A DNA stretch of 64,000 nucleotides from Kineosporia rhizophila (GCF_021277265.1 NZ_JAJSOH010000003.1:1-64000), one strand, 5' to 3'. Positions 18,567 through 29,360 are shown, counted from the first letter of the stretch. Translations and numbers: made by a program. Notes: generated from the sequence alone by a model not told the origin.

Positions 18567-18967
18567 GATACATCACCGATTGCGATCGCTCGACTACCCC
18601 GCGGTCGAGAGGGCTTGAGCTACGGGCACTCTGCGGTGACGGCTGCGTACGTAGCGCGATCCGGGGTGGGCTGGGGAGGTGATGGTCTCTTCGGTTTGCC
18701 ATCCGTGCTGAAGGATCGAAATGTGCTGTCTCTCCAACAAAGGACGCCCGCAAGCGGCACTTTGTGAGGGTATGCACACTGCCGGGTGTGTTCTTGGAGC
18801 TTGGCGGGGTCAGTAATCTGTCGCCCTGTTTCTCTGGTCCGGTGTCTCGCCTGGGGGTGAAGTGGTCCAGGTGAAGCCAGAGATGAAGTTGTTTTGATGT
18901 GTTTTTAGGGGAATCGCAGGGACTCGCGCGGCATAATCGCTGCCGGTGAGCTTCTGGGGGGAGGCCT
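18567..18967. other. 401-base intergenic region upstream of the secretion locus
   Basis: No coding frame looks real here. A weak hairpin (CTCGAC, 9-base loop, GTCGAG; 18589-18609) follows the TetR stop and may be its terminator. The right half is unusually AT-rich for this window around 18882-18908 and leads into the promoter candidate at 18910-18937 and a strong GGGGGGAGG ribosome-binding site before GTG 18968. Confidence 0.6.
18910..18937 (+). promoter_or_regulatory. Promoter candidate for the secretion locus
   Basis: A -10-like CATAAT (18932-18937) is preceded at 16 bases by GGAATC (18910-18915). The -35 is non-canonical and might suit an alternative sigma factor. It is the only good -10 in the gap. 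Confidence 0.35.
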
Positions 18968-21649
18968 GTGTTCTGGGAACGGTTTGCGTCGCGCCTCAAG
19001 GTGCGCGGTGCGGGTGTGGTCGGGTGCGTGCTGGTCTTCGCGCTCGTGGTCGGGGCGGGGCTGATCGGCGCCCAGGCGACCGGTGCGGTGGTGCGCCTGC
19101 AGGACGGCGGGGCCTGGCTCGCGAACTTCGCGCAGGGCAGCGTCACCTGGGTCAACGGCTACGCCGGGCAGGCCGGTAAGACGGTCCCGATCGGCTCCCT
19201 GAGCTCCCCGTTCAAGGTGGTGCAGCGGCCGGACGGCGCCTACGCGGTCGACGAGAACGGCAAGGCGACCCTGATCGACGGGGCCCAGCTCGACGTCTCC
19301 GACCGGCCCAAGCAGCTCTCCAGCGGTGTGCGGGTGCTGGCCAACGGCGCCGCCACCTGGGTGCTCGACACCGAGAAGGCCCAGGTGCAGCGGGTCGACC
19401 CCGACTCGCTCGAGCCGATCGGTGAGCCGGTCGCGGTCGAGGGGGTCAGCCAGGCCGTCGTCGACAGCGAGGGCTACCTGTGGGCGGCCGTGCCCTCCCA
19501 GGGCGTGGTGGTGCGGATCGGTGACGGCGCGGTCGGCCGTACCGAGGTGGGCAGTGCCGGGCAGAACGTGACGGTGGCCGCCGACGAGCAGGGCGAGCGG
19601 GTCTTCGCGGTGAACACCACCGCGGGCTCCACGTTCTCGCTGCACGGTGACGGTGAGGCGCGCTCGTTCGAGCCGTTGCCCGAGGGCAGCGGCGGTAAGG
19701 GCCTGAAGGTCGACGTCGGTAACGACGGGCGGCTGCTGATCGGTCTGGACGGGCGGGCCGTGGTGGTTCCGGCCGACGGTGAGGGGCGCGCGGTCTCGCT
19801 GCCCTCCGGCACCAAGGTCGACCAGGTCGAGATCGTCTCCGGCATCGGCTACGTGGTCGACCGCGACTCCGACAGCCTGATCAAGGTGGACATGGGCGCC
19901 GGCACCGGCGCGGCCATCCCCAACGTCGGCAGCAAAGACCTCGACGACGTGGTGGCCCACGGAAACCTGCTGTACCTGAACGACTCCGGCGGCAACCAGG
20001 TCAAGGTGGTCAAGCCCGACGGCGTGATCGTGCCGATCGAGAAGTACCGGCCGGGCCAGAAGCCGTCGAAGAAGAAAAAGAAGAACCAGAACAACGAGCA
20101 GCAGCAGGCGCCGGAGACTCCCGACCCGCAGACGCCCGAGACGCCGGACAGCGAGAAGCCGGACGCCGAGCAGCCGCGCAACAACGACAAGAACGACAAG
20201 AACAAGGGCGAGCAGGACAAGCCCAAGCCCGGTCAGGACGACGAGGACCAGGGTGAGCCGCAGACGCCCGGGCCGGACGTCACGCCGATCGAGAACGACG
20301 GCCCGCCGGCGGTGGCCACGCCCGACCCGGAGGCCACCGGGCTGCCCGAGGTCACCGAAGAGCCGGAGCCCACGCAGGATCCGGAGCCGACCGAGGAACC
20401 GGCCGATCCGCCGCAGGCTCCGGTCGTGGCCGAGATGGTTCCGGAAGACGCTGCGGCCCTGGTCACCTGGGACGCCGCGCAGGACCGCGGATCCGAGATC
20501 ACCGGCTACGCCATCGTGGTCGACAACCAGGCCATCGTTGAGGTCGGTGCCGGCGAGCGTCAGTACCGGCTCACCGATCTCACCAATGGCCAGCAGTACG
20601 GCGTGCAGGTGCGTGCCCTCAGCGCAGCCGGTGACGGTGACCTCTCCGCGGTGCGTTACGTCACGCCCAGCGCCGACCTGCCCGGTGTTCCGGGTGGGGT
20701 CAGTGCCACCGCGGGCGATGCTCAGATCACGGTGAAGTGGACGGCGGCGCAGCGCGACCGCAGCGACGTGCAGGGTTACACGGTGGCGGCGGTCACTACG
20801 GGCGGCAACCGCATCACCGTGCAGGCCGGCGCCACTGCCACTCAGATCGATGTCCCCGGGCTGACCAACGGCACCGGGTACACGGTCGAGGTGGCCGCGC
20901 GCTCGGGTGGCGGCGAGGGTGAGTACGGCCGTCCTGCCGATGGGCAGCCGGGCAGCGCTGGCAATCCGGTGGTGCCCGCGGGTGTGCCGGGTCAAGTCAC
21001 GCTGGGCACCCCGGTCGCCGCGGTTGGCTCGGTCGACGTGAGCTGGCAGCCCGGCGCCAACGGCGGCAGCGCTATCACCGGTTTCCAGGTGCAGGTCGGT
21101 AACGGCGCGGTGCAGAACAAGGGTGCCGCGGAGCGCAAGCACACCGCCAAGGACGTTTCGGCCACCGCCGACACCACGGTGAAGGTGCGAGCGGTGAACG
21201 CCAAGGGTCAGGGGCCGTGGGCCTCGGTGGCGGTGCGGTCGAAGGAGCTGGCGCGCAAGCAGATGTACCAGTGCAAGAACCGCGAGGTCGGCGACATCTA
21301 CATGCTCGACCTGGACTCGGACTGCAACAACCCCGAGGCCACGCGCTGGTACCAGGCCACGCCGATCTTCAAGGCGCTGTCCACCCAGCAGCCCGGCACG
21401 GTGCAGTTGATGCGCTGCATGATCACCAAGCCGCGGGGCATCATCCGGCAGCAGTTGCAGACCTGCCCGGCCGGCTCGGAGGCCAACGGTGGCACCGCGT
21501 TCTGGGCCTGGACCAGCGCCAACGCGAACGGCATCGAGATCCGGGAGTACCGCTACTCCGGGTCGGAGAACGGCGGCTACTACTACGCCCCGGTGGGTTC
21601 CGGCGCCCCGTCCGGGTTCGCCGCGACCGGTCGCTCGTTCTGGACGTGA
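18968..21649 (+). CDS. Membrane-anchored beta-propeller protein with three FN3 domains
   Basis: 893 residues from GTG 18968. Short basic N-terminus, one membrane helix (about 14-36), then an outside part: propeller-like repeats to about 355 (blades such as SQAVVDSEGYLWAAVPSQG), a charged Lys/Asn/Gln/Pro/Glu linker (about 358-480), FN3 domains near 485, 570 and 670, and a C-terminal domain from about 764 with four cysteines (YQCKN, DSDCNN, MRCMIT, QTCPAG) that could form two disulfides. It is first in the row with MoxR, DUF58, transglutaminase-like, kinase and WXG100 genes. Role not known; it may be an extracytoplasmic sensor or surface part of the secretion machine. The kinase downstream also ends in an FN3 domain, suggesting contact between the two. 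Confidence 0.8.
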   Translation: MFWERFASRLKVRGAGVVGCVLVFALVVGAGLIGAQATGAVVRLQDGGAWLANFAQGSVTWVNGYAGQAGKTVPIGSLSSPFKVVQRPDGAYAVDENGKATLIDGAQLDVSDRPKQLSSGVRVLANGAATWVLDTEKAQVQRVDPDSLEPIGEPVAVEGVSQAVVDSEGYLWAAVPSQGVVVRIGDGAVGRTEVGSAGQNVTVAADEQGERVFAVNTTAGSTFSLHGDGEARSFEPLPEGSGGKGLKVDVGNDGRLLIGLDGRAVVVPADGEGRAVSLPSGTKVDQVEIVSGIGYVVDRDSDSLIKVDMGAGTGAAIPNVGSKDLDDVVAHGNLLYLNDSGGNQVKVVKPDGVIVPIEKYRPGQKPSKKKKKNQNNEQQQAPETPDPQTPETPDSEKPDAEQPRNNDKNDKNKGEQDKPKPGQDDEDQGEPQTPGPDVTPIENDGPPAVATPDPEATGLPEVTEEPEPTQDPEPTEEPADPPQAPVVAEMVPEDAAALVTWDAAQDRGSEITGYAIVVDNQAIVEVGAGERQYRLTDLTNGQQYGVQVRALSAAGDGDLSAVRYVTPSADLPGVPGGVSATAGDAQITVKWTAAQRDRSDVQGYTVAAVTTGGNRITVQAGATATQIDVPGLTNGTGYTVEVAARSGGGEGEYGRPADGQPGSAGNPVVPAGVPGQVTLGTPVAAVGSVDVSWQPGANGGSAITGFQVQVGNGAVQNKGAAERKHTAKDVSATADTTVKVRAVNAKGQGPWASVAVRSKELARKQMYQCKNREVGDIYMLDLDSDCNNPEATRWYQATPIFKALSTQQPGTVQLMRCMITKPRGIIRQQLQTCPAGSEANGGTAFWAWTSANANGIEIREYRYSGSENGGYYYAPVGSGAPSGFAATGRSFWT

Positions 21650-21768
21650 TCGGCTGCCCGGCCTGCGGGTGATCCGCAGGCCGGGCAGATCGGCCGTCTG
21701 CACCGGCGCAGCGGCCTCGTGTGCACCACCCGACGCAACGCACGACTCAGGAAAGCGCAGGAGACACG

Positions 21769-22736
<968 letters not shown>

Positions 22737-22737
<1 letters not shown>

Positions 22738-24074
22738 TGACCGAGCCGGCCGGCGCCCAGCCGGCCGCCGGGCCCGCCGGTCCGCGTGGATCGCGTGGGG
22801 TGACCGGGCCGCAGTCCGCCCGCCCGGCTCCGGCCGGCCCGGGTGTGCCGCAGGGGCAGGCCGGCGGGGCCGCTGCGCCGGCGCTGGGCAGTCCGCTCGG
22901 TGGTGAGTCCGTCGATCTCGGCCGGATCCGGCTCAGCCCGGCCGGCAAGGGTCTGCTGGCGGTGGCCGTGGCCGGTCTGGTGGCCGGTTTCGGCTTCGGC
23001 TACGTCGAGCTGGTGGGGGTGGCGTTCGCCGCCGCGCTGCTCGTACTGGTCGCCGCGGCGCAGGTGCTGGCCCGGGTCTCGGTCCAGGTGGAGCGCAGCA
23101 TCGCCCCGCAGCGGGTGTCGGTCGGCGAGAAGGCCATCGGCATGCTGCAGATCCGCATGGGGGGCCGGGGCCGTTCGATGCGCGCGGTCGACCAGGTGGG
23201 GGGCCGCAAGCACGAGATCCCGGTGCCGAAGGGCTCCAGCGGTGAGATGCGGCGGGTGGTCTACGACCTCGACACCAGCCGGCGGGGTGTGTTCCCGGTC
23301 GGCCCGCTGCGCCTGCACCAGCACGACCTGTGCGAGCTCGCCCACCGTCAGCGCGAGCTGGGCGGTGTGCTGCAGCTCATCGTGCGCCCGCGCACCTACC
23401 CGCTGAGCCAGCCCTCCCAGGGCCAGTCGCGCGACATGGAGGGCCCGCGCGCCAATTCCGGCGCCGAGAACGGGGTCACGTTCTCCGGTCTGCGCGAGTA
23501 CGTGCCCGGCGACGACCTGCGCATCATCCACTGGAAGGGCCTGGCCCGCGGTGGGCCGCTGACCGTGCGCACGCACGTCGACAGCACCCGCAGCGACATC
23601 CTGATCCTGCTCGACGACCGGGCGAGTTCCTACCGCAGCGAGCACGACTTCGAGGAGGCGGTCTCGTTCGCCGCCTCGGTCGCCACCATGGCCCTGGCCG
23701 CGGCGGTCACCGTGCGGGTCAGCCCGGTCAGCGGCCGGGGCCTGGCCGGTTCGGCCTCGGCCATCCTCGACGGCCTGGCCGGGATCACCCTCGGCGAGCC
23801 CGGCCGGCCGGGCCACAACAACGGGCAGACCCTGGCCAGCGCTTCGCAGCGCACCTCGGGCGGCGGCCGCACGGCCGTGGCCGTCCTCGGCCCCAACGCC
23901 CGGGACGAGCTCGCCGCGCTGGCCCCGCTGCGCCAGACCTGGTCCACCGTGCTGGCCGCGGTGGTCGATCCGGCCGCCCGCAACCAGCGCCCGAGCGCCG
24001 AGCCCGGCGTCGCCGTGCTCACCGAGGCCACCGCGTCCGAGCTGGCCGCGGCCTGGAACCGGAGGTGGGGATGA
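22737..24074 (+). CDS. DUF58 domain membrane protein
   Basis: 445 residues from ATG 22737; GTG at 22731 or 22734 is also in frame. A Pro/Ala/Gly-rich cytoplasmic lead of about 65 residues precedes two close membrane helices (about 72-115). The DUF58 hallmark is SGLREYVPGDDLRIIHWKG near residue 249, followed by a von Willebrand A-like fold starting LILLDDRAS. Known MoxR partners have this layout. It overlaps both neighbours by four bases. Confidence 0.88.
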
Positions 24075-26332
24075 GCGCCCCGCCGATCGACGCCCCCACC
24101 CGCCGGGCGCCGAACGCCCCCAATCGTCAGCGCCCGCAGTCGGGTTCGGCTCAGCCTCCGGTCCAGAGCAGTAGCCACCAGTCCGGTGTGATTCTGCAGC
24201 GTCTGGTGCTGGGCCTGATCACCGTCCTGGCCGCCGCGGTGGCCTGGTGGCGCATCTACCCGCCGCTGTCCTTGCCGGTGCCCGCGCTGAGCGGAACCCT
24301 GCTGGGAGCCATGGCTGTGGTGTTCGCCGACCGGGCCACCGCCGGGCTGCCCGCCCTGCGTGGGCTCGCCCGGCTGGCCCTCGGGCTGGTCGCGGCCCTG
24401 GTGGCCGGGCTGATCACGGCCATGACGGTGGCCGTTCCCCGCAGCACGGCCCCGGCCGACGCGGTCACCGGTGTGATCGAGGCCGTCACCGGCGGTATTT
24501 CGCGCATCCTCACCACCACCCTGCCCGCGCCTCCGGCGGCCGACCTGCTGCCGCAGTTCGCCGTGCTGTGCGCCCTGGCCGCGGCCGCCACTGCGGCGAT
24601 CGCCCGCAGCCGGGGCGGCCTGGCCCTGGCCGCCCCCGCGCTGTGCCTGCTGCTCACCGCGCTGATCTGCGGGGTCGGCGGCGCCGGCGATCCGCTGTGG
24701 GTCGCGCTGCCGTTCGTCCTGGCCACCGGCTTCCTCGTGCTCGCCCGGCCCAACCCGGTCTCCATCGCGGTGACCACCGTGGTGCTGGCCCTGGGCTGCG
24801 CCGGAGGGCTGGCCGTGGGCGGCCTCGCCCGCGAGCCGATGGATCCGCGCCACCTCACCGCCCCGCCGCTGAAGGCCGAGCAGCCCACCGCGCCGATGGA
24901 CGAACTGGCCGGCTGGCTGCGGCACTCCGGCGACACCGCGTTCGAGGCCCAGGTCGACGCGGCCTGGCAGAAGAACCCCCAGCCCTGGCGCATCGCCACC
25001 CTCGACACCTACGACGGGATCCGCTGGAGCAGCAGCACCCCGGCCGTGCCGGTGGGCTACGACCTGCCCGAGTCCGAGGAGACCCGCCCGCCCCTGGCCC
25101 AGTCCGAGGTCAGTGTCACCCCGGTCGCCCTGGAGGGCGTCTACGTGCCGGTCACCGGCCGGGTCGGCCACCTGGCCCGCCCGGGCATGACGTACGACCT
25201 GCGCGCCGAGACCCTGGTCGATCCGGAAGGGCTCAACGGCACCTACGAGCAGACCGTCACGCTGGGCGAGACCGAGAAGGAGAGCCTGGCCGGAACAGCC
25301 GCCGGGCGGGCCGGGTCCGGCGACCCCAGCCGCTCGCTGGAGGGCTGCACCGACGGCCAGATCGTCCGGCTGGCCCAGTCCGCCGTGGCCGGCGCCGACG
25401 GCCGTCCGCTCAGCCAGGCCCTGGCCCTGCAGACCTGGTTCAGCCAGTCGTCCGGCCTGAAGCTCGACCCGGAGGCCATGCCCGGCCACAGCTGCGGCCG
25501 GGTCCTGGAACTGTTCGGCGCGAACGGTTCCGGCAACGGTAACAACGGCAACGACGCGAACCAGGGCAACGGCACCCCCGACCAGTTCGCCACCGCCTAC
25601 GTGCTGATGGCCCGCAGTCTCGGCCTGCCGGCCCGGGTCGCGGTGGGCTTCGCAGCGGGCCGGGCCGACGAGTCCGGCAAGGTCACCGTGAGCTTCGGCG
25701 ACGCCGACGCCTGGCCGGAGATCTGGTTCCAGGGGCAGGGCTGGGTGCCGTTCTCGGCCACGCCCGACCGCTCCGGCTCCAGCGCCCCGCTGGAGCAGGA
25801 GGAACAGCAGCAGGAACAGCCCACCCAGCAGCCCGAACCGCCGAAGGAGGAGCCGGCCGACACCGGCCCGCCGCAGGAGGGCAGCCTGGACCAGGCCGGT
25901 ACGGCCGAGGCCGAGACCACCGACTGGACGCCGCTGATCGCCGCGGTGGCCGTCGTGCTGGCGTTGCTGCTCGCCCTGCCCGTCGTGGGCGCGGTCGTGA
26001 ACGTCCTGCGCCGGCGTCGTCGCCAGGCCGCCGGTGCTCTCGGCGCCTGGGCCGAACTGCTCGACCGGCTGGCCGATCTCGGCCATCCCAGCGCCGGGCG
26101 CACCTCGCTCGAGGTGCGCAGGCTGCTGACCGGGGTGGAGCCGGGCACCGGGCGAGACGTGGACGCCCTCGGCCGCCTGGTCGACGCGCAGGTCTACGGC
26201 GGATCCTCGCGCGGCGCGGATCCGCAGGCCTGGGGCCATCTCCGGCAGATCGAGAAGGCCCTGGCCCCGCACCGGCCCTGGGCCCGTCGCCTGGCGCGCG
26301 CGGTCGACCCGCGCCCGAGGAGGTGGGCATGA
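24071..26332 (+). CDS. TgpA-like transglutaminase-fold membrane protein, catalytic residues replaced
   Basis: 753 residues from ATG 24071 (overlaps the DUF58 stop). Several N-terminal membrane helices (about 38-250), an external transglutaminase-like domain, a Gln/Glu/Pro-rich linker, a last helix (about 618-640) and a cytoplasmic tail of the DUF4129 position. The core FATAYVLMARSLGLPARVAVG is unmistakable. However, the catalytic Cys position (normally GxCE/DxFA) reads GTPDQFA, with P503 or T502 in place of Cys, and the His position (normally HAW) reads DADAWPE, with D546. It is therefore probably a non-catalytic binding module. Part of the MoxR-DUF58 set. Confidence 0.85.
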   Translation: MSAPPIDAPTRRAPNAPNRQRPQSGSAQPPVQSSSHQSGVILQRLVLGLITVLAAAVAWWRIYPPLSLPVPALSGTLLGAMAVVFADRATAGLPALRGLARLALGLVAALVAGLITAMTVAVPRSTAPADAVTGVIEAVTGGISRILTTTLPAPPAADLLPQFAVLCALAAAATAAIARSRGGLALAAPALCLLLTALICGVGGAGDPLWVALPFVLATGFLVLARPNPVSIAVTTVVLALGCAGGLAVGGLAREPMDPRHLTAPPLKAEQPTAPMDELAGWLRHSGDTAFEAQVDAAWQKNPQPWRIATLDTYDGIRWSSSTPAVPVGYDLPESEETRPPLAQSEVSVTPVALEGVYVPVTGRVGHLARPGMTYDLRAETLVDPEGLNGTYEQTVTLGETEKESLAGTAAGRAGSGDPSRSLEGCTDGQIVRLAQSAVAGADGRPLSQALALQTWFSQSSGLKLDPEAMPGHSCGRVLELFGANGSGNGNNGNDANQGNGTPDQFATAYVLMARSLGLPARVAVGFAAGRADESGKVTVSFGDADAWPEIWFQGQGWVPFSATPDRSGSSAPLEQEEQQQEQPTQQPEPPKEEPADTGPPQEGSLDQAGTAEAETTDWTPLIAAVAVVLALLLALPVVGAVVNVLRRRRRQAAGALGAWAELLDRLADLGHPSAGRTSLEVRRLLTGVEPGTGRDVDALGRLVDAQVYGGSSRGADPQAWGHLRQIEKALAPHRPWARRLARAVDPRPRRWA

Positions 26333-29016
26333 GCGAGCACCTCGGTGCCCCCGGCGGCGCCCAGATCGGCGACGTGATCCCCGAGCTCGACGGCCTGGTC
26401 GGTATGGAGGCCGTGGCCAGCGGCGGGTTCAGCGTGATCTACCGGGCCTTCCAGCCCGCGCTGAACCGCACGGTGGCGGTCAAGATCATGAGTGCCGACG
26501 GGGTGGACCGCCGCGACCGCGAGCGCTTCAGCCGGGAGATGGGCCTGACCGGCAAGCTCGGCACCCACCCGAACATCGTGGACGTGTACCAGCACGGCCT
26601 GACCCGTCACGGCCAGCCGTACCTGATGATGCCCTGGTACGACGGCGGTTCCCTGGCCGACGGCCTGCGTGACAGCGGCCCGATGCCCCCGCCGGTCCTG
26701 CTGCGCCTGGCCATCAAGATGGCCTCGGCGCTGGGCTACGCCCACAGTCACGGGGTGCTGCACCGCGACGTGAAGCCGGGCAACATCCTGCTCACCGCGC
26801 TGAACGAGCCGGTGCTGGCCGACTTCGGCATCGCGGTGGACGCACGGCAGGCCGGGAACGCGACCGTGGCCTGGACGCCGAACCACGCTGCGCCCGAGGT
26901 GCTCTCGTACGAGGAACCGACGGCCCAGTCCGACCTGTGGGCCCTGGCCTCCACGCTGTACACCGCGCTGGCCGGCCGCCCGCCGTACCCGGTCGACCCG
27001 GGCAACACCCTGCTGTCCATCCAGCAGCGCTTCCGCTCTGCCCCGCCGCCCTTCGTGCGTACAGACGTGCCTGCTTCCCTTTCGCAGGCCCTCACCGAGG
27101 CGCTCGCCCCGGCCCCGAAGGACAGACCGGCCGACATGGCCGAGTTCATCGTGGGCCTGCAGGCAGTCGAGCGGGAGCTGGGGCTCCCGGTCACCGTGCC
27201 TCCGGGCCTGGCGCCGGTCGCTGACACCAGCCGGGCTCGCCCCACCGGCCCGGAGCCCTCCACCCTGGTACCCGGGCGGCCCGGCGACACCTCCGGGCCC
27301 GGGGGTTCTGGTGGGCGCGGTGGCGCGAACGGGCAGGGGCCGCACGGCGATCAGTCGTGGTCCGACGAGTCCTGGTCCGGTCAGCCCTGGTCCGACCCGT
27401 CCCGGCACACCACAGGCCCAGGAGCAGACACTGGTCACGGCGCTGGCCCGGGCCAGGCCGGTAGGCCTGGTACGGCAGGCGGTTACGGCGCGGTCGGCCA
27501 CGCCCGTAGCAACGGCAACGGCAACGGCTACGGCGGTGGTGACGGCTACTCGGGCGGCAACGGCTCTGCGGGTGGCAGCGGCTTCGGCGGTGGTGACGGC
27601 TACTCGGGCGGCAACGGCTCTGCGGGTGGCAGCGGCTTCGGCGGTGGTGACGGCCACGCAGGTGGCCACGGCTCCACAGGTAGCGGCTACGGCGGCGACA
27701 ACGGCTACGGCAATGGCTACGCAGGCGGCAGCGGCACCACGGGTAGAAGTGACCGCCAGGGTGAGCCCGGCAGTGGGCCCCTGGGTGGTCATGGGCAGAC
27801 CGGTGGTCAGGGGCAGTTCGATGGCCGGGCCGGCAGCCAAGGCCAAACGGGTGGGCAGGGGCAGCCTGGCGGCCCGGGTCAGCCTGGCGGCTCGGGGAAG
27901 TCCGGCGGTCTGAGCCAGACCGGTAATCCCTGGCCGGGGTCCGCCTCCTGGCAGCCCGACGACTCGTGGCAGGCCGAGACTCCCTGGCCCGGCATGCCCA
28001 CCGACGGGGCCGGTATCACCGACCAGGCCACCCACCTCGGCCAGGACAGCCAGGCCGGAAAGAAGGGCCGGTTCGGCCGACGGGGACGGGCGGCCCAGTC
28101 AGACCCAGGAAGCCAGAGCGGCCCCGGCAACCAGAGCGGCCCCGGGAGCCATGGCAGCCCAGGAAATCAGGGCGGCCAGGGAAGCCTGAGCGGCCCCGGG
28201 AACTACGGCGGCCCGGGAAACCGGAACACGCAAGGGAACTCGAGCGGCCTCGGCAACCAGAACGGCCTGCTGGGCCAGAACGGCCAGGGGAGCCAGGGCG
28301 GCCAGAACGGGCAGGGCAGCCAAGGCGGCCACCCGGGCCAGAACGGCCGCGCTCACCAGGGCGGGTGGCCGGGACACGAGGTGCAGGCCGGGCCGGGCAA
28401 CCAGCACGGCGCGTACAACCAGGTGGGCCACCGCGGTCGTCCCGATTCGGCGCAACCCGCGCCACCCGTCCCTCAGTTCAATGCCGTTCTCCCCAACGAG
28501 GGCACCCAGATCCCCGACGGCGTGACCGTCGTGGTCGGTGGCCGCCGTCCCAAGGAGAAGGCCGGCTGGTCGTGGAAGCGGCGCCTGCTCACCTCCACCG
28601 TGGGTGGTCTGGTCACCGTCGCCGCGGTCGTGGTCGGTCTCTCGGTGATGGCTCCCGACAAGCCCGACGAGTCGGTCACCCCGCAGGAGTCGCCGGCCAC
28701 CTTCGTGCCGCCCACGGTCAGCGGTCTGCGGGCCACCGACCGCAGCCCCACCAGCATCACCATCACCTGGCACTCGCAGGGGCCCTACGAGAACGCGCAC
28801 CGCGTGGTGGTCGAGAAGGGCGAGACCATCTGGCTGGAGCCCGAGCAGATCCAGGCCGGCGCGTACACGCTCACCGGCCTGAAATCCGGCCACAAGTACT
28901 GCATGACGGTCGACGTGTACTACCGGGCGCCCACGTCCGACACGGCGGCGGCCGACGACAAGCCGGAGTACGCCGTCTCCTCGTCCGAGCGCAAGTGCTT
29001 CTCCACCCGCAAGTGA
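26329..29016 (+). CDS. Transmembrane Ser/Thr kinase with Gly/Gln-rich linker and external FN3 domain
   Basis: 895 residues from ATG 26329 with GAGGAGG upstream, overlapping the previous gene by four bases. Kinase domain about 20-285: GGFSVIYRA loop, K52 in VAVKIM, HRDVK 145-149, DFG 165-167, APEV; an active kinase is expected. Residues about 310-720 are low complexity: first GGGDGYSGGNGSAGGSGF repeats, then a collagen-like Gly-Gln-Asn-Pro stretch. One membrane helix (about 749-774, LLTSTVGGLVTVAAVVVG) leads to a C-terminal FN3 domain outside (about 795-885) with two Cys (KYCMT, RKCFS). Place in the operon suggests it phosphorylates a component of the secretion system, for example the FHA domain of the FtsK-like ATPase (inference). 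Confidence 0.9.
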   Translation: MSEHLGAPGGAQIGDVIPELDGLVGMEAVASGGFSVIYRAFQPALNRTVAVKIMSADGVDRRDRERFSREMGLTGKLGTHPNIVDVYQHGLTRHGQPYLMMPWYDGGSLADGLRDSGPMPPPVLLRLAIKMASALGYAHSHGVLHRDVKPGNILLTALNEPVLADFGIAVDARQAGNATVAWTPNHAAPEVLSYEEPTAQSDLWALASTLYTALAGRPPYPVDPGNTLLSIQQRFRSAPPPFVRTDVPASLSQALTEALAPAPKDRPADMAEFIVGLQAVERELGLPVTVPPGLAPVADTSRARPTGPEPSTLVPGRPGDTSGPGGSGGRGGANGQGPHGDQSWSDESWSGQPWSDPSRHTTGPGADTGHGAGPGQAGRPGTAGGYGAVGHARSNGNGNGYGGGDGYSGGNGSAGGSGFGGGDGYSGGNGSAGGSGFGGGDGHAGGHGSTGSGYGGDNGYGNGYAGGSGTTGRSDRQGEPGSGPLGGHGQTGGQGQFDGRAGSQGQTGGQGQPGGPGQPGGSGKSGGLSQTGNPWPGSASWQPDDSWQAETPWPGMPTDGAGITDQATHLGQDSQAGKKGRFGRRGRAAQSDPGSQSGPGNQSGPGSHGSPGNQGGQGSLSGPGNYGGPGNRNTQGNSSGLGNQNGLLGQNGQGSQGGQNGQGSQGGHPGQNGRAHQGGWPGHEVQAGPGNQHGAYNQVGHRGRPDSAQPAPPVPQFNAVLPNEGTQIPDGVTVVVGGRRPKEKAGWSWKRRLLTSTVGGLVTVAAVVVGLSVMAPDKPDESVTPQESPATFVPPTVSGLRATDRSPTSITITWHSQGPYENAHRVVVEKGETIWLEPEQIQAGAYTLTGLKSGHKYCMTVDVYYRAPTSDTAAADDKPEYAVSSSERKCFSTRK
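27532..27690 (+). repeat. 54-base perfect tandem duplication plus a third diverged copy
   Basis: Copies at 27532-27585 and 27586-27639 are identical base for base and code GGGDGYSGGNGSAGGSGF. A third, diverged copy follows to 27690. The lack of any silent change between copies points to a recent duplication or ongoing slippage in the kinase linker. Confidence 0.9.
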
Positions 29017-29066
29017 GTTCCACCCACAGCTTCCACACCGGAAACCGTTAACGCAGAGGGGTAACC

Positions 29067-29360
29067 ATGAGTATCAACGTCCGTTACGAAGACCTGCAGA
29101 GCACGGCCACCCAGCTGAACGCCGGCCGCGAAGAGATGATCGCCAACCTGAACCGGCTCAAGGGCCTGGTCGACGGTCTGGTCGCCAGCGGGTTCGTCAC
29201 CGACCAGGCCTCGGGCCGGTTCCAGCAGTCGTACCAGCAGTGGAACACCGGCGCCAGCAACGTGATCCAGGGCCTCGAGGGCATGAGCGCCTTCCTGAAC
29301 CAGGCCATCGCCCGGCACCAGCAGCTCGACTCCGAGCTGGGTTCCGCCGCCGGCGCCTGA
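29067..29360 (+). CDS. WXG100-family protein (ESAT-6-like)
   Basis: 97 residues, a typical length, two helices around a central turn with the WXG-type motif YQQWNTGASNV (W-N-T-G variant). The preceding FVTDQASGRFQQSYQQW is the conserved helix-1 end of actinobacterial WXG100 proteins. It is the secreted substrate or partner of FtsK/EccC-type ATPases. A good ribosome-binding site (AGAGGGG) precedes ATG 29067. It is last in the rightward operon and faces the convergent FtsK-like gene. Confidence 0.93.
   Translation: MSINVRYEDLQSTATQLNAGREEMIANLNRLKGLVDGLVASGFVTDQASGRFQQSYQQWNTGASNVIQGLEGMSAFLNQAIARHQQLDSELGSAAGA

Noticed and set aside
18589..18609. CTCGAC...GTCGAG as a second TetR operator
   Set aside because: Half-sites partly resemble the 17907 palindrome but spacing and centre differ; more likely a weak terminator.
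18905..21703. 932-residue minus-strand frame
   Set aside because: Antisense of the propeller-FN3 gene; no ribosome-binding site or family match.
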